64,000 nt of DNA from Kitasatospora azatica KCTC 9699 (lineage in GTDB: Bacteria > Actinomycetota > Actinomycetes > Streptomycetales > Streptomycetaceae), in contig NZ_JQMO01000003.1 of assembly GCF_000744785.1 (NCBI RefSeq), forward strand, positions 3,472,001 to 3,536,000. Reading direction: 5' to 3'. The position numbers and the translations under genes are program-made. The notes beneath the pieces are model-generated. The model had not been told where the DNA came from. It saw only the letters and a program-made list of their open reading frames with translations, and made no database searches. Shown here piece by piece: positions 8,488-17,467 of this stretch (positions are counted from its first letter, which is position 1; each line of letters starts with the position of its first letter).

Positions 8488-11400
8488 ATGACCAAGTACG
8501 CCATTGTCGGCCTCTCCTGCCTCTTCCCGGGTGCGGCGACCCCGGACGCGTTCTGGCAGAACCTCAGCACGGGGACGGACAGCCGCACCGAGGGCGGCGC
8601 GGCGGTCTTCGGGCCCGCCGCCGCGCACACCGACCCGCAGCACCGGATCTACTGCACCAAGGGCGGCTTCGTCCGGGACTTCAGCTTCGATCCGACCGGC
8701 TACCAGCTGCGGCCCGAGCGGCTGGCCGGCCTCGACCCGGTCTTCCACTGGTCGCTGCACGTGGCCCGCGAGGCACTGCGCGACAGCGGCCACGCCGACA
8801 GCGCCGCACTCCTGCCGCGCACCGGACTGGTGCTGGGCAACTACTCCTTCCCGACGCCCGGTTCGGCCCGGATCAGTGTGCCGCTGGTGGACGAGGCGGT
8901 GCGCGAGGGACTGCGCCGGGCCGGCGCCGAGCTGCCCACCGGCTCGCTGCTCGGTGCCGCCGACCCGGCCGACGCCCGGGTGAGCGGGGCCCCGGCCCGG
9001 ATCACCGCCGCCGCGCTGGGCCTGGGCGGCCCGCGCTACGCGCTGGACGCGGCCTGCTCCTCGGCGCTCTACGCGCTCAAGCTGGCCTGCGACCACCTGG
9101 CCACCGGGCAGGCCGACCTGATGCTGGCCGGCGGCGTCTGCGCCCCCGACCCGACGCTGATCCACCTGTCCTTCTCCGACCTGCACGCCTACCCCGAGAG
9201 CGGCTTCAGCCAGCCCTTCGACGCCCGCTCGGGCGGCATCCTGACCGGCCAGGGCGCGGGCATGTTCGCGGTCCGTCGGCTGGTCGACGCGCAGCGCGAC
9301 GGTGACGTGATCCACGCGGTGATCGACGGCATCGGCCTGTCCAACGACGGCGCGGGCCGCCACCTGCTGGTGCCGAGCGGCTCGGGCCAGCAGCGCGCCT
9401 ACGAACTCGCCTACGCGCAGGCCGACGCCGCGCCGAGTGACATCGACTACCTGGAGTGCCACGCCACCGGCACCCCGATCGGCGACAGCACCGAGGCCGC
9501 CTCGGTCGCCGAGTTCTTCGGCGGCCACGGGCCGCTGCCGCTGCTCGGCTCGGTCAAGGGCAACATCGGCCACCTGCTCACGGTGGCCGGCCTGAGCAGC
9601 ATGCTCAAGGTGATCCTGGCCATGCGGCACGGCCAACTGCCGCCCACCATCGGGGTGTCGGAGCCGATCGACGGTGCGGCGGGCGCGGCCCTGGTGCGCG
9701 AGGTGCGCGCCTGGCCGACGCCGGCCGGGCAGCGTCGGGCCGCCGTCTCCGCGTTCGGCTTCGGCGGCACCAACGCGCATGTGGTGCTGGGGGATTCGAC
9801 TCACGGACCGGAGCAGACCGCGCCCGGCGAGGGTACGGGTGAAAGTGCCGGGGCGGGCGCGCGCCCGGAGCTGCCCGCGCTGGACATCGTCGGCGTCGGC
9901 GCCCACTTCGGCTCCTTCACAAGCGCCGCCGCCTACGAGCGGGCCGTGCACGACGGCCTGGACGCCTTCGGTCCGCTGCCCGAACGCCGGTGGCGCGGGC
10001 TGGAGTCCACCGGTGGCGGCACCCTGGCCGCCGCCGGACTGAGCCGCGACGGCCTGCCCGAGGGCGGCTTCGTGGACACCGTCGGCCTGGACCCGGTGGA
10101 CTACCGGATCCCGCCCGCCGACCTGCGCAACTACAACCTGCAGCACGCGCTGATCTCCAAGGTGGCGGACGAGGCACTGACCGACGCGGGCTACCGGCGC
10201 GAGGCCGCACCCGGCCAGTCGGTCCCGGCGGCGCGCCGGGTGGGCGTGGTGATCGCCATGGAGATCGAGCCGAGCGCCCACCTGCACCTGGCCCGGTACG
10301 GCCTCGGCGACCGGCTGCGGGAGCAGCTCGCCGCCGCAGGCCTCGAACTGACGGACAGTCAGTGCGAGGAGCTGGCCGCACTGGCCCGCGACGGGGTTCA
10401 CGAGCCGATCGTCGCCAACGAGGTGCTCAGCTACATCGGCAACATCATGGCCAGCCGGATCTCCTCGCTGTGGAACTTCACCGGCCCCTCCTTCACCCTG
10501 TCCGCCGAGGGCGCCGGCACCGCCCAGGCGCTGGAGACCGCCCGGCTGCTGCTGCTCGACCCGACCGTGGAGTCGGTGCTGGTCGGTGCGGTCGACCTGG
10601 CCGGTTCGCCGGAGAGCCTGCTGCTGCGGCTGGGCACGGACCAGGCGCCGGTCGCGGGGGCCGGGCTGAGCTTCGGCGAGGGCAGCCGGGGGTGGCGGAT
10701 CGGCGAGGGCGCGGGCGCGGTGGTGCTCACCCGTCCCGGCGAGGGCAACCGCCCCGCCTATGCCCGGCTGGACGCCGTCGCGGTGCGCCACGCCGTCGCG
10801 GTGGACGGTGTGCTGCCGGAGGCGGATGCCGAAGCGCTGGCCGCCGCTGCTGAGCAAGCGCTTGCTCAAGCCGGGGTGACGGCCGATCAGATCGGCTACC
10901 TGGAAGCCCACGCGGGCGGCACACAGGCCCAGGACGCGGCCGAACTGGCCGCGCTCGCCAAGGTCTACCCGGCCGGCGGCGCCGAACTCGCACTCGGCAG
11001 CGCCAAGGCCCAGCTCGGCGACGCGCAGGGCGCGGCCGCGATGGCCGGACTGCTGCGCGCCGTCTTCTGCCTGCACCACGGCTACCTGCCCGGGGTGCCC
11101 GGCTGGCAGCGGCCCGCGCCGGAGCTGACCGAGGCACTGGCCCGTACCGGCTGCTACCTGCCCGACACCGCCCGCCCCTGGCTGCGCGCGGCCCGCGACG
11201 GGCGGCGGCACGCGGCCGTCTCCTTCCTCGGTGCCGGCGGGGCCCACGGCCACCTGCTGCTCTCCGCCGAGCGGACCAGCGGCGCCCTGGAGGAGCGCGC
11301 CTGGCAGCGCGCCGGCGGCCCGATCCTGCTCGCGCTCGGCGCGACCGACCCGGCCGGGCTGCTCGCCGAGGTCGACCGGCACCGGACCGCCCTGGCCGAG

Positions 11401-14400
11401 GGCACCGACCCGCTCACCCTGGCCCGGACCGCCGCCGGCCGGCTGGCCGAGCTCGCCCCGGGCGGTCCGCGAGTGGTGCTGGTCGGGCGCGACGGCGCCG
11501 AACTGCTGAGCCAGCTGGAGCTGGCCGCCAAGGACCTGCCGGGCGCCCAGGCGCGCGGCGAGGACTGGGCCACGCCGGCCGGCAGCTACTTCGCCGCCCG
11601 CCCGATCGGCCCGCAGGGCAAGGTCGCGCTGGTCTACCCCGGCGCGGTCAACTCCTACCCGGGGCTGGGCCGTGACCTGTTCCGGGCCTTCCCCGGCCTA
11701 CTGGAGCGGTTCGAGGCCGAGGTGGCGGCACCCGACCTCACCTTCCGCACCGCCCGGCTCCATCCGCGCGGCCAAGTGACACCGGGCCGACGCGAGTTGA
11801 TGGCCCTGGAGGCGGAGCTCAGCGAGGACCTGCCGTTCATGCTGGCCACCGGGACCACCTTCGCGATCCTGCACACCGACCTGGTGCGCGAGATCCTCGG
11901 CGTCCCCGCGCACGGCGCCTTCGGCTACAGCCTGGGGGAGAGCAGCATGCTCTTCGCCACCGGCGGCTGGCAGCGCACGGCCCGCCGGGACGACCGGATC
12001 AGCGCCACCCCGCTCTTCAAGCACCGGCTCAACGGCCCGCGCCGCACCGTGCGCGAGCTCTGGGGCCTGCCCGAGGAGACCCCGGACCCGGCGGTCTGGG
12101 GAAGCTTCGTGCTGCTCACCGGCGCCGACACGGTTCGCGCGGCGCTGGCCCGTTACGAGCGGGTCTTCCTCACCCACGTCAACACTCCCGCCGAGGTGGT
12201 GGTGGCCGGCGATCCGGCCCAGTGCCGGGCGCTGATCGAGGAGTTGGGCTGCCCGGCGGCCCGCTCGCCGGTCAACGGGGTGATGCACTGCCCGGTGGTG
12301 GACGGCGAGCTGGCCGGTCTGGCCGAGCTCAACAACCACCCCACCGGCTCACCCGGTGGCCTGGAACTGCTGAGCGCGTACGACTACGGGCCGATCGAAC
12401 GGTTCGAGCAGCACGAGCTGGCCGACCGGATCGCGCACACGCTGCGCAGCACCATCGACTTCCCGCAGCTGGTGCGCACCGCCTACGACCGGGGCTTCCG
12501 CTACTTCATCGAGGTCGGCCCGAGCGCCACCTGCACCCGCTGGGTGCGCGAGACGCTGGGCGGCGCCGACCATGTCGCCGTCTCGGTGGACCGGCGCGGG
12601 GTCCCGACGGTGCGCGCGGTGGCCCAGTTGGCGGCCCGACTGGTCGCCCACGGCGTGCCGTTGGACCTGGCCGGGCTGCTCGGCGCGGAGCCGGTCGGCC
12701 GGGCCACGGGCAGCGCCCGCCGGGCCGCCCGGCTGCTGGTGCCCGTGGGTGGCGGCGCCTCGATCCCCGAGCGGATCGCCGCCACCGCCGGCGCGGTGCT
12801 GCGCGCCCGCCCGCCCGTCGCCGCGACGGCCGGTGTCGGCGCTGGTGCCGGAGCCGGAAGCGGCTCCGGACGCGAATCCGCCCGGGCCGCGCTGCCCGTC
12901 CTCGCGGGCGCCGGGCGCGGTCCCGCCGTCCCCACCCCTTACGCCGGCCCAGCCGTTCACCTTCCGCTGGAGGAGCACGCCCCGATGCCTGCCGACCCGA
13001 CCGTCGCCGACCCGGAGGCCATCGCCTTCGACGGCGAGCCGATCTCCTTCCTGCCCTGGGCCGACGACCCCGCGCCGCTGCCGGCCCCGACGGCTGACGC
13101 AGCGCCAGTGAGCAAGCGCTCAGTCACGCCCGCTGCCTCGGGTGGCGGCTCCGCTCCCGCGCGCGGCGCCGCCGCTGCCACGCCGGCTGCGACCTCCGTG
13201 GACCCCGAGGCCTACCGTGCCCAGGACCTGGTCCGCGAGCTGCGCGAGCAGATGATGAGCACCCACTCGGTGGTCATGGAGACCCAGCGCGTCCTGCAGG
13301 AGAGCACCCTCGCCCGCACCGAGGCCCTGCTCCAGCAGCCCGCCGCCCCCACCCCCGAACCCCTCACCGGGGTGATCCTCCCGCCCGAGCCGGTCGCCGA
13401 GCCGCTCGCCCTCACCCCGCCCCCGCAGAACCCGGGCGTGATCTGGGACCAGGCCGACCTGCTGGAGTTCGCCACCGGCTCGCTGGCCAAGGTCTTCGGC
13501 CCGGCCTTCGCCGAGATCGACTCCTACGCCAAGCGGGTCCGGCTGCCCGCCCCGCCGTACCACTTCGTCACCCGGGTCACCGGGCTGCGCGCCGAGACCG
13601 GCGTCTACCAACCCTCCTTCATCCGCACCGAGTACGACGTCCCCGAGGACGCCTGGTACACCGTCGACGGCGGCGTCCCGCCGGCCGTGGCGATCGAGGC
13701 CGGCCAGTGCGACCTGCTGCTGATCAGCTACCTCGGCATCGACTTCCGCAACAAGGGCGAGCGGGTCTACCGCCTGCTGGACAGCACCCTGGTCTTCCAC
13801 GGCGACCTGCCCAGGGCCGGTCAGACCCTGCGCTACGACATCTCGATCAACCGGTTCGTCACCCAGGGCAACACCACGCTCTTCTTCTTCAGCTACCTCT
13901 GCTACGCCGACGGCGAGTTGATCCTGGAGCTGAAGGACGCCTCGGCCGGCTTCTTCTCCCAGGCCGAGCTGGACACCCCGCTCGGCGTGGTGATCACCGA
14001 GAAGGAACGGGCCGCCCGGGCGGCCCTGACCAGGAGCTGGTTCAAGCCGCTGGCCGCCACCGAGAAGAACCACCTGACCACCACCGACCTGGAGTTGCTC
14101 GCCCAGGGCCGCCCCGGCGAGGTCTTCGGCCCCGAGCACGCCCAGGACCCCGGCCTCAACCCGGCGCTGCGGCTGCCGGACGCCCGGCTGCGGATGGTGG
14201 ACGAGATCCGGATCGACCGCACCGGCGGCCCGCGCGGCCTCGGCGCGATCTCCGCGACCAAGCAACTCGACCCCGACGCCTGGTACTTCGAGTGCCACTT
14301 CCCGGACGACCCGGTGCTCGCCGGCTCCATGGTGGCCGAGGGCGCGGTGCAGGTGCTGCAGACCTACCTGCTGCACCAGGGCATGCACCTGGTGCTCCCC

Positions 14401-15813
14401 GACGCCCGGTTCCAGACCATCATCGGCCTGCAGACCGAGGTGCAGGTGCGCGGCCAGATCACCCCGGCCCACCGGGAGATCCGCTACGAGCTGGAGGTCA
14501 TGGAGCTGACCATGCTGCCGCGCCCCTCGGTGGTCGCGGACGTACTGGTCTACCTCGGCGACAAGCCGGTGATCCGGATGCGCAACTTCGGCATCCAGAT
14601 CCGGGAGAAGGACGGCACCCCGTACCGGCCCGAACTCGGCGGCGTCCCGGCCTTCCTGGGCCGGCGCAACCGCTCCGGCGAGCCCGCGATGATCAACGAG
14701 CTGCACCTGGCGCACGCCGCCAAGGGCGACCTGGGCACCGCGATGGGCCCCGAGTTCGACGTCTACGCGAACAGCCGCGCGCCCTACATCCCCAACGGGG
14801 ACTTCCAGTTCGTCGACCGGATCATGTCGCTGAAGGGCACCCGCGGCGACCTGGCCCCCGGCTCCGAGATGGTCACCGAGTACGACTCGCCCGTCGACGC
14901 CTGGTACTACCAGCAGAACTCCCACCCGCACCTGCCCAACGCGGTGCTGATGGAGACCTCGCTGCAGGCCGCGATCCTGCTCGGCTACTACCTCGGCGCC
15001 ACCCTCAAGCAGCCCGAGACGCAGTACGCGATCCGCAACCTGGACGGCAAGGCCACCGTGGTCGCGGATATCGACCTGCGCGGCAAGACCATCCGCCACC
15101 ACTCCAAGCTGCTGATGACCAGCGCGGTCTCCGGCGCGGTGCTGCAGAACTTCAGCTACGAACTCTCCGCCGACGGCGAGGTGTTCTACGTCGGCGAGTC
15201 GCTGTTCGGCTACTTCAGCGACGCGGCGCTGGCCAACCAGGCCGGCCTGGACGCGGGCCAGTACGCGGCGCCCTGGCTCGAGCAGCACCCCGACGCGCCC
15301 GCGCGACGGATCGAACTGCCGGACGACGCACCACAGTTCACCGATCCGAAGGGCGGCCGACTGCACCTGCCGGGCGGCCACTACCACCTGGTCGACCACG
15401 TCGATCTGGTGCCCGACGGCGGCAAGCACGGCCAGGGCTACCTGCACGGCTACCGGGCCGTGCGCCCCGACGAGTGGTACTTCGACTGCCACTTCCACCG
15501 CGACCCGGTGATGCCCGGCTCGCTCGGCGTCGAGGCGGTGCTGCAGGCGCTGCGGCTCTACGTCCTCGAGCAGGGCCTCGCCGAGGGCCTGTCGGACCCG
15601 CACTTCGCGCTCGCCGTCGACATCCCGACGAGCTGGAAGTACCGGGGCCAGATCCTGCGCCACGACGGCGAGTTGCGCTTCGACGCGCACATCAAGGAGG
15701 TCCGCAGGGAGGCGGACCGGATCGTGGTCATCGCCGACGCCGACCTGTGGAAGCCGGGCCTGCGGATCTACGAGCTGACCGATGTCGCCATCGAAGTCCG
15801 CGCCACCGCCTGA
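8488..15813 (+). CDS. PfaC-like synthase subunit with fused acyltransferase (KS-CLF-AT-DH-DH)
   Basis: A 2441-residue protein with ATG at 8488 after a GGAGG ribosome site near 8470. Domains: ketosynthase at about 1-440 (Cys190, His325, His362); a chain-length-factor domain at about 468-925 in which the catalytic Cys position reads Gly675 (SAEGAGT), so it cannot condense; an acyltransferase at about 1045-1380 with Ser1148 in GYSLGES, the PfaB signature; a charged helical linker at about 1578-1615; then four hot-dog folds from 1651 on, i.e. two FabA-type dehydratase didomains with catalytic His1937 (ECHFPDDPV) and His2335 (DCHFHRDPVMPG) in the second fold of each. The segment following KVFGPAF at the start of the first DH is typical of PfaC. 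PfaB is normally separate or fused elsewhere; no C-terminal AGPAT domain is present. Confidence 0.9.
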   Translation: MTKYAIVGLSCLFPGAATPDAFWQNLSTGTDSRTEGGAAVFGPAAAHTDPQHRIYCTKGGFVRDFSFDPTGYQLRPERLAGLDPVFHWSLHVAREALRDSGHADSAALLPRTGLVLGNYSFPTPGSARISVPLVDEAVREGLRRAGAELPTGSLLGAADPADARVSGAPARITAAALGLGGPRYALDAACSSALYALKLACDHLATGQADLMLAGGVCAPDPTLIHLSFSDLHAYPESGFSQPFDARSGGILTGQGAGMFAVRRLVDAQRDGDVIHAVIDGIGLSNDGAGRHLLVPSGSGQQRAYELAYAQADAAPSDIDYLECHATGTPIGDSTEAASVAEFFGGHGPLPLLGSVKGNIGHLLTVAGLSSMLKVILAMRHGQLPPTIGVSEPIDGAAGAALVREVRAWPTPAGQRRAAVSAFGFGGTNAHVVLGDSTHGPEQTAPGEGTGESAGAGARPELPALDIVGVGAHFGSFTSAAAYERAVHDGLDAFGPLPERRWRGLESTGGGTLAAAGLSRDGLPEGGFVDTVGLDPVDYRIPPADLRNYNLQHALISKVADEALTDAGYRREAAPGQSVPAARRVGVVIAMEIEPSAHLHLARYGLGDRLREQLAAAGLELTDSQCEELAALARDGVHEPIVANEVLSYIGNIMASRISSLWNFTGPSFTLSAEGAGTAQALETARLLLLDPTVESVLVGAVDLAGSPESLLLRLGTDQAPVAGAGLSFGEGSRGWRIGEGAGAVVLTRPGEGNRPAYARLDAVAVRHAVAVDGVLPEADAEALAAAAEQALAQAGVTADQIGYLEAHAGGTQAQDAAELAALAKVYPAGGAELALGSAKAQLGDAQGAAAMAGLLRAVFCLHHGYLPGVPGWQRPAPELTEALARTGCYLPDTARPWLRAARDGRRHAAVSFLGAGGAHGHLLLSAERTSGALEERAWQRAGGPILLALGATDPAGLLAEVDRHRTALAEGTDPLTLARTAAGRLAELAPGGPRVVLVGRDGAELLSQLELAAKDLPGAQARGEDWATPAGSYFAARPIGPQGKVALVYPGAVNSYPGLGRDLFRAFPGLLERFEAEVAAPDLTFRTARLHPRGQVTPGRRELMALEAELSEDLPFMLATGTTFAILHTDLVREILGVPAHGAFGYSLGESSMLFATGGWQRTARRDDRISATPLFKHRLNGPRRTVRELWGLPEETPDPAVWGSFVLLTGADTVRAALARYERVFLTHVNTPAEVVVAGDPAQCRALIEELGCPAARSPVNGVMHCPVVDGELAGLAELNNHPTGSPGGLELLSAYDYGPIERFEQHELADRIAHTLRSTIDFPQLVRTAYDRGFRYFIEVGPSATCTRWVRETLGGADHVAVSVDRRGVPTVRAVAQLAARLVAHGVPLDLAGLLGAEPVGRATGSARRAARLLVPVGGGASIPERIAATAGAVLRARPPVAATAGVGAGAGAGSGSGRESARAALPVLAGAGRGPAVPTPYAGPAVHLPLEEHAPMPADPTVADPEAIAFDGEPISFLPWADDPAPLPAPTADAAPVSKRSVTPAASGGGSAPARGAAAATPAATSVDPEAYRAQDLVRELREQMMSTHSVVMETQRVLQESTLARTEALLQQPAAPTPEPLTGVILPPEPVAEPLALTPPPQNPGVIWDQADLLEFATGSLAKVFGPAFAEIDSYAKRVRLPAPPYHFVTRVTGLRAETGVYQPSFIRTEYDVPEDAWYTVDGGVPPAVAIEAGQCDLLLISYLGIDFRNKGERVYRLLDSTLVFHGDLPRAGQTLRYDISINRFVTQGNTTLFFFSYLCYADGELILELKDASAGFFSQAELDTPLGVVITEKERAARAALTRSWFKPLAATEKNHLTTTDLELLAQGRPGEVFGPEHAQDPGLNPALRLPDARLRMVDEIRIDRTGGPRGLGAISATKQLDPDAWYFECHFPDDPVLAGSMVAEGAVQVLQTYLLHQGMHLVLPDARFQTIIGLQTEVQVRGQITPAHREIRYELEVMELTMLPRPSVVADVLVYLGDKPVIRMRNFGIQIREKDGTPYRPELGGVPAFLGRRNRSGEPAMINELHLAHAAKGDLGTAMGPEFDVYANSRAPYIPNGDFQFVDRIMSLKGTRGDLAPGSEMVTEYDSPVDAWYYQQNSHPHLPNAVLMETSLQAAILLGYYLGATLKQPETQYAIRNLDGKATVVADIDLRGKTIRHHSKLLMTSAVSGAVLQNFSYELSADGEVFYVGESLFGYFSDAALANQAGLDAGQYAAPWLEQHPDAPARRIELPDDAPQFTDPKGGRLHLPGGHYHLVDHVDLVPDGGKHGQGYLHGYRAVRPDEWYFDCHFHRDPVMPGSLGVEAVLQALRLYVLEQGLAEGLSDPHFALAVDIPTSWKYRGQILRHDGELRFDAHIKEVRREADRIVVIADADLWKPGLRIYELTDVAIEVRATA

Positions 15814-15838
15814 CCGCCACGAGGGGACGACTACCGCC

Positions 15839-17467
15839 ATGACCAACCCGCCCACGCCACTGCACTGGCAGGGGGCCACGTATCCGAGCACCGATCCGGC
15901 CGGTGTCTACCAGGTACTGGCCGAGCTCGAACGCCCCTGCTTCATCGTCCGCACCCCGCACGGCATCGGCGCGGCCTCCGGCGGCCAGGTCCGACCGGGC
16001 GCCGGCGCCCCGGCCGGCAGCCTGCCGCTGCTCGCCGCCGCCGCGCCGCTGCCCCCGCACCGACTCGGCTCGGCCGCCTTCCTGAGCGCCCACGGGGTGC
16101 GCCAGCCGTACCTGGCCGGTGCGATGGCCGGCGGCATCGCCTCCGCCGAGCTGGTGATCGCGCTGGCCAGGGAGGGGTTCCTGGCCTCCTACGGCGCCGC
16201 CGGACTGCTGCCGGAGACCATCGAGAAGGCCTTGGAGCGGTTCGCCGCGCAGATCCCCGGCCTGCCGTTCGCGGTCAACCTGATCCACAGCCCGAGTGAG
16301 GAGCGCCTGGAGCGCGAGGCAGTCGAGCTCTTCCTCAAGCACCAGGTGCGCTGCGTGGAGGCCTCCGCCTTCATGGCGCTCAGCCCGCACATCGTCCGCT
16401 ACCGGCTGGCCGGGCTGCGCCAGGGCGCCGACGGCCGGCCGGTGGCCGAGCACCGGGTGATCGCCAAGATCTCCCGGACCGAGACCGCCGAGCGCTTCAT
16501 GCGCCCGGCCCCGGCAGCACTGGTCAGCGAGCTGTTGAGCAAGCGCTTGATCACCCCGGTCCAGGCCGAGCTGGCCAAGTACGTCCCGATGGCCGACGAC
16601 ATCACGGTGGAGGCCGACTCCGGCGGCCACACCGACCGACGGCCGCTGCCCGCCCTGCTGCCCAGCATCCTGCGGCTGCGAGACGCCGTGCAGCGCGAGC
16701 ACCGCTACCCGGTGCCGATCCGGGTCGGCGCGGCCGGCGGCCTCGGCAGCCCGGTGGCGCTGGCGGCGGCCTTCGCGATGGGCGCGGCCTACGTGGTGAC
16801 CGGCTCGGTCAACCAGTCCTGCGTCGAGTCCGGCGCCTCGAAGGCGACCAAGGCCCTGCTCGCCGAGGCCGGCATCGCCGACTGCGAGATGGCCCCGGCC
16901 GCCGACATGTTCGAGATGGGGGTGGAGCTGCAGGTCCTCAAGAAGGGCACGCTCTTCCCGATGCGGGCCAAGCGGCTCTACGAGCTGTACCAGGCGTACG
17001 AGTCGCTGGAGGCGATCCCGCAGGAGGACCGGGCCCGGCTGGAGGCGCAGCTCTTCCGGCGCCCGCTGGCCGAGGTCTGGCAGGAGTGCGTCGGCTACTT
17101 CCAGCGGCGCGACCCCGAGCAGCTGGCCCGCGCGGCCGACAACCCCAAGCGGCGGATGGCCCTGGTCTTCCGCTGGTACCTGGGGATGTCCTCGCGCTGG
17201 TCCACCACCGGAGACCCGGACCGCACCCTGGACTACCAGATCTGGTGCGGCCCGGCGATGGGCAGCTTCAACGACTGGGTGACGGCCAGCTACCTCAAGG
17301 CCCCGGGCAACCGCCGGGTGGCCGAGGTGGCCCACCACCTGATGCGCGGCGCGGCCTTCCACACCCGGCTGGCCGCCCTGCGCACCGCCGGCGTCCACAT
17401 CCCCGCGGCCGCCGGCGACTACCGCCCGGTCCCGCTGGAGGCCGGCACCCTGGCAGGTGCGCTGTGA
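15839..17467 (+). CDS. PfaD-like FMN-dependent enoyl reductase
   Basis: A 542-residue TIM-barrel flavoprotein of the 2-nitropropane-dioxygenase/PfaD family, which supplies the trans-acting enoyl reduction in bacterial PUFA synthases. The length matches PfaD proteins. The Gly-rich GAAGGLGSPVALAAAF segment lies in the FMN-phosphate binding part, followed by a VTGSVNQSCVESG segment, both typical of the family. The ATG at 15839 follows a GAGGGGA ribosome site; an in-frame ATG at 15782 inside the preceding gene is less likely. The stop codon overlaps the GTG of the next gene (GTGA at 17464-17467), so the dehydrogenase-like gene is translationally coupled to it. Confidence 0.92.
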   Translation: MTNPPTPLHWQGATYPSTDPAGVYQVLAELERPCFIVRTPHGIGAASGGQVRPGAGAPAGSLPLLAAAAPLPPHRLGSAAFLSAHGVRQPYLAGAMAGGIASAELVIALAREGFLASYGAAGLLPETIEKALERFAAQIPGLPFAVNLIHSPSEERLEREAVELFLKHQVRCVEASAFMALSPHIVRYRLAGLRQGADGRPVAEHRVIAKISRTETAERFMRPAPAALVSELLSKRLITPVQAELAKYVPMADDITVEADSGGHTDRRPLPALLPSILRLRDAVQREHRYPVPIRVGAAGGLGSPVALAAAFAMGAAYVVTGSVNQSCVESGASKATKALLAEAGIADCEMAPAADMFEMGVELQVLKKGTLFPMRAKRLYELYQAYESLEAIPQEDRARLEAQLFRRPLAEVWQECVGYFQRRDPEQLARAADNPKRRMALVFRWYLGMSSRWSTTGDPDRTLDYQIWCGPAMGSFNDWVTASYLKAPGNRRVAEVAHHLMRGAAFHTRLAALRTAGVHIPAAAGDYRPVPLEAGTLAGAL

